Positions 43,701 through 50,776 of a DNA stretch of 64,000 bases are shown one piece after another (within the stretch, counting starts at the first letter, position 1; each line of letters begins with the position of its first letter). Under the pieces are notes generated by a model. The model was not told where the DNA came from and made no database searches. It saw only the letters and a list, made by a program, of their open reading frames with translations. The position numbers and the translations under genes were made by a program. This stretch comes from Chitinophaga sp. HK235 (lineage in GTDB: Bacteria; Bacteroidota; Bacteroidia; Chitinophagales; Chitinophagaceae): assembly GCF_018255755.1 (NCBI RefSeq), contig NZ_CP073766.1, positions 682,001-746,000 of the forward strand, written 5' to 3'.

Positions 43701-44130
43701 GCAGCCAGCGGTTGGGGCTGACGACTCTGTCGGCCGGATTACCTGAGAGGTCAGTGGGAGCTGTGTTTTGCGGTATGACGATAATTTGGCCGTCTCTGAT
43801 CTCTACGCGGTAGCGTGCGGGTGGAAACAGCTGTCGCAACACGTCGGTCAGGGAGGCATGATGTACATGGATACTAACGCCCCTGCGGGTCTCCAGTTCT
43901 TCGCTCGAAATAGCAAAAGTGTATTTGGTTTGTTTTTCGATGTCCCGGATCACGGTTTTGAGGCTGGCACTGACATATTGGAGGGACACCTTTTTGGAGA
44001 GGGCATCAGGCGTCTGGGCGGCTACTAATGTGCCGGCCAAAACCAGGATAACAATGAATAAAAAATATACAGGCACGCACCTGGACCTGGTGTGAGGATG
44101 CGGCGCCTGTTGCATCGTATGCTGCAGCAT
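40735..44130 (-). CDS. SusC/RagA-type TonB receptor without SusD
   Basis: An outer-membrane transporter of 1131 residues. A signal anchor (VYFLFIVILVLAGTLVAAQ) leads to an STN domain (SASLKTVIRDIEKQTKYTFA), a carboxypeptidase-like domain (LTGTITDGLVPLSGVSLRE), the TonB-plug with the SusC phrase NELIVLGYGLQKRANITGAI and VIVDGVPGSL, and a long barrel ending YTIGLNITVM. Unlike normal SusC genes there is no SusD downstream: the next gene is the convergent pyrB. The STN domain and the upstream FecR and sigma genes indicate cell-surface signalling. The start ATG at 44130 is uncertain; a second lies at 44115. Confidence 0.88.
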   Translation of the reverse strand: MLQHTMQQAPHPHTRSRCVPVYFLFIVILVLAGTLVAAQTPDALSKKVSLQYVSASLKTVIRDIEKQTKYTFAISSEELETRRGVSIHVHHASLTDVLRQLFPPARYRVEIRDGQIIVIPQNTAPTDLSGNPADRVVSPNRWLLTGTITDGLVPLSGVSLREQGTSNGTATNENGNFKLELASGQAVLTVSLIGFETREISVRDRHNITITLQPDLKKLNELIVLGYGLQKRANITGAIAQIDGARLKSRPVPNVIAALQGTATGLVVTRSNGQPGKEGFNIQVRGVNSGSNNTPVIVDGVPGSLAVLNPDDIESVSILKDASAASIYGARGAGGVVLVTTRSGKPGQLSIDFNTLAGFETPIRVPKRPPSYVQASMENEAAENAGGFAPWQPYEIELMKTGNHYALDYAHPGYYKYYYNFNQLPLLTKTKTGVENYNLSVKGGDSLTQFSASLGYFGRQGIFAVGPDRTHRVNARVNLNNRFSKHFSLETRLSYAQTNTLSPSQPVEGPQGLLAGLYRGPGNVPIFVPGTEHYAFGGAPIYAILHDGGAREEKNNYIDAVFTLRADSLAKGLTLRLIYSPQKHTLHDNLGRNTIELWNQIAPVDAVQKNNLLQQSRLQAKGGNLQLLADYDTRINKHNIHLLGGYTQETYNTDQHTAASYNITKAEVDAYRFSNPPQYNMTQLASGTLMSLFGKFNYNYDNRYLLEANLIGARLSQHSSAFAPVEQWQAFPSFSAGWRLNNEEWFNHALHFFNEFKLRWSWGRLGNVNSWNMIDNDERLSTFTFGFNNPFSPFVYKNPIPQASGWENISTNNYGWDATLFRGRLTLSADYFVKHNRDMRIPVQLPSTAGAWPLRFNTGEMRSWGWELNAGWRSSHGPFTWYLNANLFNNQTKVLRNDGVNPQPGWNLGIPGYPYSSLFGYMTDGYFQTTAEVQQHAFQSDKTGPGDLRYRDINGDKRIDNKDLVYLGSTDPQLAYGIDAGFSWKGIEVSVFFQGVSNRKVMPDPRYNVPFTSGWQQPWDINLDHWTPDHPDALFPRLYLRDAQNTVPSSHWAMNGAYIRLKNLQIGYSLPAAWLKRISVRNLRLYFSGQDLWETTKMKIRYYDPEQAGGYIGNAYPFFRSYTIGLNITVM

Positions 44131-44151
44131 AAGCGAGAGGTCGGGCGCCGG

Positions 44152-45144
44152 TTAGTGGATTTCTACCAGGTTGTTTTTATAGGTGATGTTGATTTGAAGT
44201 GTTTTCCGCATGATGTCCAGCACTTCCTCCAGCGGCATATTGGGGAAGGTGGCCAGCAGTTTTTTATCAGCGAGTTGCTGGTTGCTGATGATAACCTGTA
44301 CATTGTAGAAATCGGATAGTGCAGCAGCTACTTCGGTGAGCGGAGCATCATCGAAGGTGAGGCACCTTGTTTTCCAGGCCAGGATATTGTTCTTTTCTTT
44401 ATGCAACCGGGTATCGATGCTGTTGCCATGGCGCAGGAGGGAAGCTTCCTGACCGGGTGTCAGGATCACTTTCTTCTCTGTTCCTTTATAGGCGGCGCTT
44501 ACTTTTCCGGATTGTACAAATACTTTGACGCCGGTTTTGGCGGCTTTTACATTAAAGGCGGTACCCAGTACCTGTACTTCCACATCCGGTGCATCTACTT
44601 TAAAAGGAAGGGCATCATTTTGCACTACGTCAAAGAAAGCTTCTCCTTTATCAATTTTTATCTGCCGGTTATTCTTGCCAAAAGAGCGGGAATAGCGGAT
44701 GGTACTGTGTGCATTTATATATACCATGGAGCCGTCCGGGAGGTGGAGGCTGTCAAGGTTTTGTGCGGTAGTGATGGTTTTATAGCTGCCGGGCCCGAAC
44801 CATGTCCAGGTGAGGCCAGCAGCGAGTACTGCGGCGGCTGCCCACCAGTAGCGTGATTTCATTTGGATCACGCGGGATTTGCGGGAAGCGGTTCGTTTAG
44901 CCGTAGCCGTAGTTTCAGCTGGCAGGGTTTCAAGGGCGGTATTCAGTTGTAGCCACTGGCCCTGGGTATCAAAAGCAGATGCGGCTGGAAGGGGATCGCC
45001 CTGCCACATAGCCTTCATGTCCAGGAAGATATCCAGATTTGCGGTATCCTCTTGAATCCAGTCGTTGAGCTGCTTTTTGAGCTGCTCATTGTCCGGATCT
45101 TCCAGATAACGGATCACTATATCTATGTCTGTATTCTTATTCAT
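44152..45144 (-). CDS. FecR-family anti-sigma factor
   Basis: The protein has 330 residues. The cytosolic part is about residues 1-97. One membrane helix follows at about 98-118 (WWAAAAVLAAGLTWTWFG), then the periplasmic FecR domain with GEAFFDVVQNDALPFKVDA and VLGTAFNVKAAK, and a C-terminal STN-like lobe (VAAALSDFYNVQVIISNQQL). It lies 21 nt upstream of the SusC receptor and 69 nt downstream of the sigma factor on the same strand, and should hold that sigma factor until the receptor's STN domain signals. Confidence 0.92.
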   Translation of the reverse strand: MNKNTDIDIVIRYLEDPDNEQLKKQLNDWIQEDTANLDIFLDMKAMWQGDPLPAASAFDTQGQWLQLNTALETLPAETTATAKRTASRKSRVIQMKSRYWWAAAAVLAAGLTWTWFGPGSYKTITTAQNLDSLHLPDGSMVYINAHSTIRYSRSFGKNNRQIKIDKGEAFFDVVQNDALPFKVDAPDVEVQVLGTAFNVKAAKTGVKVFVQSGKVSAAYKGTEKKVILTPGQEASLLRHGNSIDTRLHKEKNNILAWKTRCLTFDDAPLTEVAAALSDFYNVQVIISNQQLADKKLLATFPNMPLEEVLDIMRKTLQINITYKNNLVEIH

Positions 45145-45213
45145 GGCTACTTATTAACTATACAATCGGAAAAGGGTTTACCATTAAGCGGGCTCGAAAA
45201 AAAATCCGGCAAC

Positions 45214-45756
45214 TTACTCCTTGTTGATTAAAACAACCCGCAGTTTTTTCAGTGCGGTGGTGAGATGAGCGTATACAGTATTAATAGAGATATTCAGTTG
45301 TTCTGCTATTTCAGCCGGGGACAGGCCTTTAAGACGGCTCATTTCAAACACACGGCGGCATTGTTCCGGTAATTTATCGAGGGCAGAGCGGTACTGTGCT
45401 TCCAGTTCCTTATGTTCCAGCAGGGAATGGGTGTTGTCAGCAGGAGAGGCTGTCAGCAATTGTTCTTTTGCATATACTTCTTTCCGTTGTTCTTTTTTAA
45501 TACGGTTCAAACAGGTGTTCACAGTGGCGCGGGCCAGATAATGATTAATGGGAGCGCGCTCATCCAGGTTTTCCGCACCTTTCCACAAATTGAGGAATAC
45601 GTCCTGCACCATATCGTTTGCATCATCTTCATCTTTTACATAACGATAGGCAATATTATACATAGAAGGGGCGAACTGTTTGAAAACAGCTTCAAAGACC
45701 TCCTTGTCCCTGCTTCTGATGCCTTTAACTATTTCGTCGTTACTTAGTTGCAACAT
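45214..45756 (-). CDS. ECF RNA polymerase sigma factor
   Basis: The protein has 180 residues. Region 2 contains DANDMVQDVFLNLWK; region 4 is GLSPAEIAEQLNISINTVYA followed by HLTTALKKLR. It begins the sigma-FecR-SusC unit. Sequence similarity to the sigma factors at 7185 and 48847 is only at family level, so each locus probably has its own signal. No clear autoregulatory promoter was found. Confidence 0.92.
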   Translation of the reverse strand: MLQLSNDEIVKGIRSRDKEVFEAVFKQFAPSMYNIAYRYVKDEDDANDMVQDVFLNLWKGAENLDERAPINHYLARATVNTCLNRIKKEQRKEVYAKEQLLTASPADNTHSLLEHKELEAQYRSALDKLPEQCRRVFEMSRLKGLSPAEIAEQLNISINTVYAHLTTALKKLRVVLINKE

Positions 45757-45988
45757 GCTTTGATCTTTTGTTTCCGCCAGTGCGAAGATAGATTTTAATC
45801 CCCTTTGCGCTTAGTAATTCTTGAATTTTTTGTCTTTAACATTTCTTTCACTAATGGTAAGTGCATTGTCAGATGTATTGTTATTATACGGCGGTTGAAT
45901 AATGCTTGCCTTATAACAAAAACCATGCACAATCAACTGGTTACAAGATAGTAATCATAAATTTTAACCATACAAAAAATTGAATGCC

Positions 45989-46510
45989 ATGAAAAAAACA
46001 ATCACAGGAATGTTCGCTTTAGCTGCAATGGTAGTAGGAATGTCTTCGTTCAGAAGCGCAGATGCAACGACTGTCAGGTCTTTGGAAAGTGCTTCAATCA
46101 AAATTGATTCTCTGTCTGCAGCAGACTCATTAGCCCGTTTTGATTCTCTTTCCCTGGTAGGACTGGATTCAGCGGCGCGTATTGATTCTTTCACCAGTGT
46201 AGATTCCATATCCCGCTTTGCAGGCCTGGATTCTGTTAAAGGTATGGATTCCCTCCGCGCAGTCGAAGGTGGTTCTATTACTGGTAAAGTTACACCTGCC
46301 GAAGGCGCTACAGCTGTAGAAGCCGATAACGGTAGTGAAAAACTGAAAGGTACTGTTTCCAGCGGTTCTTTCGCTATTCCGGCTGCCAAAGCTGGTACCT
46401 ACACCATCACTATTCATGGTAAGGCGCCTTTTAAAAACGCCGTTATCAAAGATGTAAAAGTAGAAGATGGTAAGGCTACTGACCTCGGCGAAATCAAGCT
46501 GGAACAATAA
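45989..46510 (+). CDS. Exported protein with DS-hexapeptide repeats and carboxypeptidase-like domain
   Basis: The protein has 173 residues from the ATG at 45989 (an in-frame TTG lies at 45980). The signal peptide is about residues 1-26 (MKKTITGMFALAAMVVGMSS). Residues 38-90 carry eight Asp-Ser pairs at 40, 46, 52, 60, 66, 72, 81 and 87, so spaced 6,6,8,6,6,9,6 with hydrophobic residues between. Residues 96-173 look like a carboxypeptidase-regulatory-like beta sandwich (SITGKVTPAEGATAV, GTYTITIHGKAPFKN, VKDGK-like end). I do not know the family. The repeats may form a beta-solenoid-like or calcium-binding stalk. It diverges from the sigma gene. Confidence 0.65.
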   Translation: MKKTITGMFALAAMVVGMSSFRSADATTVRSLESASIKIDSLSAADSLARFDSLSLVGLDSAARIDSFTSVDSISRFAGLDSVKGMDSLRAVEGGSITGKVTPAEGATAVEADNGSEKLKGTVSSGSFAIPAAKAGTYTITIHGKAPFKNAVIKDVKVEDGKATDLGEIKLEQ

Positions 46511-46603
46511 AATTGTATAGCATCCAACAATTCAATAGCATCCTGAAATGGGGATCCCATTTTGGTTTGATCTCAGGGGAGCTTTCTCGGCCCCCCTTTT
46601 TTT

Positions 46604-46630
46604 ATGCCTGTAACTCATCGTTACAGGCAT
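46604..46630 (+). terminator. Stem-loop after DS-repeat gene
   Basis: ATGCCTGTAAC at 46604-46614 pairs perfectly with GTTACAGGCAT at 46620-46630 (11 bp, 5-nt loop). It is preceded by CCCCCC and a run of seven T, which may itself end an upstream hairpin (GGGG at 46577). Confidence 0.7.
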
Positions 46631-46800
46631 AATTTTTTTACTTATATGCGCATAAATTGAATTTAATAGAAATTATTTTATTGAAAAATTGATTTATAAT
46701 GCAATAAATATTTTTTCAGTTTGAAAAACTTTCTTACTTTAGTGCTCGTATTGATGTTTAAGTAAATTTTTATTTCATCCATGTCAGTTTGTAAAAACCC

Positions 46801-46830
46801 GAAAGAGCCGGAAACGGCTCTTTCTTTAAT
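46801..46830 (+). terminator. GAAA-capped terminator of a possible small RNA
   Basis: GAAAGAGCCG at 46801-46810 pairs perfectly with CGGCTCTTTC at 46815-46824, with the loop GAAA, followed by TTTAATTGTT. There is no gene between this and the previous terminator on the plus strand. Confidence 0.65.
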
Positions 46831-47005
46831 TGTTCTTCAATTTTTGGGATGTTTATAATTTACTTTTAAGCTATTTGTTGACATTTGTCATTTCAACCAT
46901 CATCTCTGGTAAATTAAACCAGTATTCATTAGTGTCATTATTTGTATCCAGATACAGTTCTGTCATGAGTTTTATTTTCTGTACAGTTAAACCCAAGCAG
47001 TTCAC

Positions 47006-47515
47006 GTGAATTACGAAATTATTGAGATGCAGCAGTTCTCAGGAAGGAAAGCTGGCATTTATTCTGTCATGATCGCTAACGACAATCTGAGCTTGTTTGA
47101 GCATTTTGTGAAGGACCATATCGGAGAGCACGCTATGGAAATAAGAAGCATTACCCAGTATCTTTCTTATATTGGCAACCGTTATGGAATGCAGAACAGA
47201 TTTTTTAATGTGAAGCGGGGGAGAAGGGCCGACAGTGTTTGTGCCTTGTTCGACCATCCGGAGCAAAAGCTCCGGTTATATTGTTACCGGGTAGGGACGG
47301 TGGCACTGATCATCGGAGGAGGAGCCGCCAGGCCCGGGAAAAAAGGTGCGGCAGGGCTGCCTGAAAAGTTGCTGGCCAGTATCTCCCGGGATATCAGTAG
47401 TAAGATTCGGACAGGGGATATCTACTGGTCGGAAAAGGATGCCCGATTATCAGGAAACTTAATATTTACAGTAGATGGAAAACAATCATCAGGGGGCCCG
47501 GAAATACAGCAGTGA
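47006..47515 (+). CDS. Putative HigB-like toxin of a TAC-like cassette
   Basis: The protein has 169 residues, start GTG at 47006. It belongs to a family common in Bacteroidota that opens with NYEIIEMQQFSGRKAGIYSV and contains LRLYCYRVGTVALIIGGGAA near the middle. That block and the following basic helices resemble HigB/RelE-type (Gp49-like) mRNA interferases, though the protein is longer than most (about 100 residues). The C-terminal part is KIRTGDIYWSEKD. The next gene, an XRE-type DNA-binding protein, overlaps it by 41 nt, the toxin-first order of HigBA. The toxin role is inferred; no activity is proven. Confidence 0.65.
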   Translation: MNYEIIEMQQFSGRKAGIYSVMIANDNLSLFEHFVKDHIGEHAMEIRSITQYLSYIGNRYGMQNRFFNVKRGRRADSVCALFDHPEQKLRLYCYRVGTVALIIGGGAARPGKKGAAGLPEKLLASISRDISSKIRTGDIYWSEKDARLSGNLIFTVDGKQSSGGPEIQQ

Positions 47516-47864
47516 ATTCATTGCTGATGTGATGGCCAGTATTACACCGCTGGAAAGCCTGCAGGTGGAAACAAGGTTTGTACTGGCAGGCCGCATCGCC
47601 GGTATTATGGACTCCCAAAGACTGAGCAATAAGGAACTGGCCGCCAGAATGGGTAAAAATCCATCGGAGATTTCCCGATGGCTGAGTGGTACCCACAACT
47701 TCACCATCGATACGCTATCGGAAATAGCTATCGCACTGGAAGTGCCTGTCATGGAGTTTTTTACACCTTCTCAACCTAAAGTGATCCAGGATGTGCAATT
47801 GACAGTCAGCTCCGAAAACATTCCTGCCAATAGTTCATCATTCTCTCCGGTCTATCATATATAG
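47475..47864 (+). CDS. XRE-type antitoxin with C-terminal extension
   Basis: The protein has 129 residues, start ATG at 47475 inside the toxin gene. A helix-turn-helix of the HigA/Xre type fills about residues 47-92: LSNKELAARMGKNPSEISRW, then LSGTHNFTIDTLSEIAIALE. The last 35 residues or so (from about FFTPSQPKV) are a non-globular, Val/Ser/Asn-rich tail. In TAC systems the antitoxin's C-terminal tail is the chaperone-addiction segment recognised by a SecB-like protein, and such a gene follows 36 nt downstream. That the tail does this job is an inference. Confidence 0.75.
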   Translation: MENNHQGARKYSSEFIADVMASITPLESLQVETRFVLAGRIAGIMDSQRLSNKELAARMGKNPSEISRWLSGTHNFTIDTLSEIAIALEVPVMEFFTPSQPKVIQDVQLTVSSENIPANSSSFSPVYHI

Positions 47865-47900
47865 TGACCACTTAACTGAAATCATTGCTTATTCACGCTC

Positions 47901-48347
47901 ATGACTAAACGATCACCACAGAACAAACCGACGCCACAGCAGCTTGCTCTCCAAAGCATAGACCTGCTTGAGAGTTCCCTCCATTATCCGGGGGAACATC
48001 CTCCTTTCAGCAGCTTTCATTATAATATACATATTACCAGCAAAGCTGATGATGAAAAGAACCTGGTGCTAGTTACCGTAAAAATTGCCGTGCATAATGA
48101 AAATATTCATCAGCAACTGGGAAGCCTTGCTGTCAACTGCGTTTTTACCATGAGTAACTTTGCAGAAGTGGTTAGACTTAACGCAGCCGGCCAGCCGGAT
48201 ATGCCAGAGGACCTGGTGGAGCATCTGCACAGCACAGCATTGTCCACTACCAGAGGGATCATGTTTGCCACTTTTAGGGGTACTTTCCTCCATCATGCTA
48301 TACTGCCACTGATTGCACCCGGCGCTGTTACAGAAGACAAAAAATAG
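47901..48347 (+). CDS. SecB-like chaperone of the TAC-like cassette
   Basis: The protein has 148 residues. The central part alternates strands (SFHYNIHITSKADDEK, LVLVTVKIAVHNENIHQ, LGSLAVNCVFTMSNFAEVV). Helices follow, and then STTRGIMFATFRGTFLHH with ILPLIAP, which aligns with the RGTFPQL and LAPVNF signature at the end of SecB. The order beta sheet then helices fits the SecB fold. Its place after a toxin and an antitoxin is that of the chaperone in toxin-antitoxin-chaperone systems. The family call rests on pattern alone. It may also serve general protein export. Confidence 0.6.
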   Translation: MTKRSPQNKPTPQQLALQSIDLLESSLHYPGEHPPFSSFHYNIHITSKADDEKNLVLVTVKIAVHNENIHQQLGSLAVNCVFTMSNFAEVVRLNAAGQPDMPEDLVEHLHSTALSTTRGIMFATFRGTFLHHAILPLIAPGAVTEDKK

Positions 48348-48368
48348 TTATCTCAATTATTCAATAGT

Positions 48369-48698
48369 ATGCGTACAGTCATTTTCCTGACCATTTCCAA
48401 TACCTTTATGACCTTTGCCTGGTACGGACACCTTAAACACCAGGATGTAGCCCTGTGGAAAGTAATCCTGATCAGCTGGGGAATCGCCTTTTTTGAATAC
48501 TGCTTTATGGTACCGGCCAACCGTTTTGGAGCGATGGAAGGATTCAGCGGGTTTCAGCTCAAAACAATCCAGGAAGTGATTACCCTGGTCGTATTCAGTG
48601 TGTTTGCCGTATTTTTTCTGAAAGAGCCCTTGCGCTGGAATTATCTTATATCATTCGTGTTTCTGATCGGGGCCGTATACTTTATGTTTAAGAAATAA
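48369..48698 (+). CDS. DUF486 small membrane protein
   Basis: The protein has 109 residues and three or four membrane helices. FLTISNTFMTFAWYGHLK at the start, YCFMVPANRFGAMEGFSGFQ (the family signature) and KTIQEVITLVVFSVFAVFFL are typical of DUF486, related to half-size drug/metabolite transporters. Function unknown. It starts 21 nt after the SecB-like gene and may be co-transcribed with the cassette, but it is a widespread gene with no known tie to toxin-antitoxin systems. Confidence 0.85.
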   Translation: MRTVIFLTISNTFMTFAWYGHLKHQDVALWKVILISWGIAFFEYCFMVPANRFGAMEGFSGFQLKTIQEVITLVVFSVFAVFFLKEPLRWNYLISFVFLIGAVYFMFKK

Positions 48699-48846
48699 AA
48701 GCGTGGTTAGAAAATGCCCGCCTGTAAAATCCCGGAATTTTTTTTCTCTTTTTATGCAAATGTTTCTGACTGACATGTTAAAATACGGTTATTCCTGATT
48801 ATCTTTAGCCACTTTATTTTAACCCAACCAAATAACCGGCTATTCA

Positions 48847-49413
48847 TTGAGGGAGGACGTGAATATACAACTGCTGGCGGAACGCATTGCATCGCTAGGC
48901 GATGAACAGGCTTACAAAGCGCTGTTCCGGCTTTTCTACAAACCACTCAGCCAGTTTGCCTATTCTATCGTGAAATCCTGGGAATCAGCAGAAGAGGTGG
49001 CTTCCGATGTGTTTGTGAACATCTGGAAACATCGTGAAAGACTGCTCCAGGTACAGAATCTGAAGGTATACCTATATGTATCCACCAAAAATATCGCGCT
49101 CAACTATCTGACCCGTGCATCCAGAACGCAGCATTTTAGTCTGGATGAACTGGAAGTGGATTTCAGTACCGGTTATGCCACACCGGAACAGATCTTTATC
49201 TCGGGGGAAATGGTGAAACGCATTGAGGCCGCAGTCAACCAGCTTCCACCTAAAAGGAAAATGATCTTCAAACTTATCCGGGAAGACGGGTTGAAATACA
49301 AAGAAGTAGCGCAGATACTGGACATTTCTGTGAACACCATCGATGTGCACATGGCCCAGGCGCTAAAAAAAATCAGTGAGGTGATTAACCTCAATTTTAC
49401 TCAATCAAAATAA
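48847..49413 (+). CDS. ECF RNA polymerase sigma factor
   Basis: The protein has 188 residues from the TTG at 48847; a GTG at 48859 with a GGGAGGA sequence just upstream would give 184 and is equally likely. Region 2 carries EEVASDVFVNIWKHRERL and region 4 GLKYKEVAQILDISVNTIDV. It starts the plus-strand locus sigma, FecR, SusC, SusD and onward, and should control the SusC promoter downstream. The 84-nt gap to fecR has no terminator. Confidence 0.92.
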   Translation: MREDVNIQLLAERIASLGDEQAYKALFRLFYKPLSQFAYSIVKSWESAEEVASDVFVNIWKHRERLLQVQNLKVYLYVSTKNIALNYLTRASRTQHFSLDELEVDFSTGYATPEQIFISGEMVKRIEAAVNQLPPKRKMIFKLIREDGLKYKEVAQILDISVNTIDVHMAQALKKISEVINLNFTQSK

Positions 49414-49496
49414 TTTTAAATTTTTTTTGTGATAGAGTAGTAGATTATTCCAATCTGCTTGTCCTACTATTACAATCATGCTTTTGCAATATTGAC

Positions 49497-50555
49497 ATGG
49501 AACAGGAAAGAATTTGGTTATTGCTTGGAAGAAAGGTATCGGGCGAAGCCACGATGGCTGAATTGCGCGAGCTGGAAGAGCTATTGGTGCAATATCCGGA
49601 GCTAAGGTATAAATTTTCAGTGCTGAGCAACTGGCCCGCGTCTCTGATGCAGGAAGCATGGGAATCAAAAACGGAAGGCGCCTGGCAAAGGCATATGGCC
49701 AGAATGGAGAGTGATTTTGCTACAGATGGCCAGGAGCAGGGACAACCTGTTACCATCAGAAGAGGAAACAGGGCTGGACTGCTGGCCGCCTTGTCTGTGC
49801 TGGTAGTATTGCTGGCGGGTTTTTGTGTCTTTCTGATCAATAGTAAAACTAAAAGAGAGGCTGCAGCTGAAATGGCTGAAATCCAGACCCGCAACGGCTC
49901 CCGGTCCCGTGCCACACTGCCGGACGGAACAGAAGTCTGGCTGAACGGCGGAAGCCGTATCACCTACCAGCGGGATATGAATAACCAGCTGAAAAGAGAA
50001 GTAATGCTTTCCGGTGAGGCATTCTTTAAAGTAGCAAAGGACGCAGACAATCCTTTTATTGTCCGCACCAATCATATGGTGGTCAACGTACTGGGTACTT
50101 CTTTTAACGTCAAAGCATATCCCAACGAAGACCAGTCAGAGACATCCCTGATCACCGGGGCCGTGGAAGTGATGCTGGCAGATGATCCGGCCCGCAAAGT
50201 GAAGCTGATGCCTCACCAGAAGATGATCATCACCCATACACAGGATGGCAATCCCAAACCTGGACTGGGTTACAGCATGGAACAAGTGAAAATAGACGAT
50301 CAGGATGATATGATCCATGAAACAGCCTGGTGTGACAACTTCCTGGTGTTTGACAATGAAAGTTTCGCTGCCGTGGCGTTGAAAATGGAACGCTGGTTTG
50401 GCGTAAAAATACATCTTACGGATAAAAAGCTGAAGGCATACCGGTTTACGGGCACCTTTAAAAATGAATCACTTCCACAGATATTGGAAGCGCTGAAGGT
50501 TACATCATCATTCCGTTGCCAGATAAAAGGCAACGAGGTATTTATCAACCAGTAG
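49497..50555 (+). CDS. FecR-family anti-sigma factor
   Basis: The protein has 352 residues. The cytosolic part is about residues 1-91 (EQERIWLLLGRKVSGEATMA), with one membrane helix at about 94-116 (LLAALSVLVVLLAGFCVFLI). The periplasmic FecR domain has GEAFFKVAKDADNPFIVRT and VVNVLGTSFNVKA, and the C-terminal STN-like lobe ends with FRCQIKGNEVFINQ. It should gate the sigma factor just upstream. A hairpin at 50601-50633 separates it from SusC. Confidence 0.92.
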   Translation: MEQERIWLLLGRKVSGEATMAELRELEELLVQYPELRYKFSVLSNWPASLMQEAWESKTEGAWQRHMARMESDFATDGQEQGQPVTIRRGNRAGLLAALSVLVVLLAGFCVFLINSKTKREAAAEMAEIQTRNGSRSRATLPDGTEVWLNGGSRITYQRDMNNQLKREVMLSGEAFFKVAKDADNPFIVRTNHMVVNVLGTSFNVKAYPNEDQSETSLITGAVEVMLADDPARKVKLMPHQKMIITHTQDGNPKPGLGYSMEQVKIDDQDDMIHETAWCDNFLVFDNESFAAVALKMERWFGVKIHLTDKKLKAYRFTGTFKNESLPQILEALKVTSSFRCQIKGNEVFINQ

Positions 50556-50600
50556 AAGTTTATATGTCTGATAAAAAAGAAAAGATACCATTGGCATAAA

Positions 50601-50633
50601 AAAAGGGCAAATGCTGGAAACATTTACCCTTTT
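50601..50633. terminator. Terminator between fecR and susC
   Basis: AAAAGGGCAAATG at 50601-50613 pairs with CATTTACCCTTTT at 50621-50633 (one G-U pair). It is flanked by A and T runs on both sides, so it can stop transcription in either direction. The SusC gene must then have its own promoter in 50634-50776, where a further 9-bp hairpin (AAATGTATG at 50708, CATACATTT at 50725) precedes the gene. Confidence 0.65.
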
Positions 50634-50776
50634 GTTCAGATCCAACGGCAGAATGCTTCACTTGGCAATGTAGTACTGTCGTCGTTTTATTGACCTTTAA
50701 CAACCTAAATGTATGTAAAAAAACCATACATTTTGTCATCCTTTTGCACAAAACTTAAGGGAAAGTTGTACAGCTA

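Larger units (their letters stand above)
46511..47005. other. Long intergenic region with two terminators
   Basis: These 495 bases hold a terminator at 46604-46630 for the DS-repeat gene, an AT-rich stretch, a second compact hairpin with a GAAA loop at 46801-46824, and a weak dyad GTTGA/TCAAC at 46877-46897 before the TAC-like cassette. A small RNA ending at the second hairpin is possible. No ORF is convincing. Confidence 0.5.
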
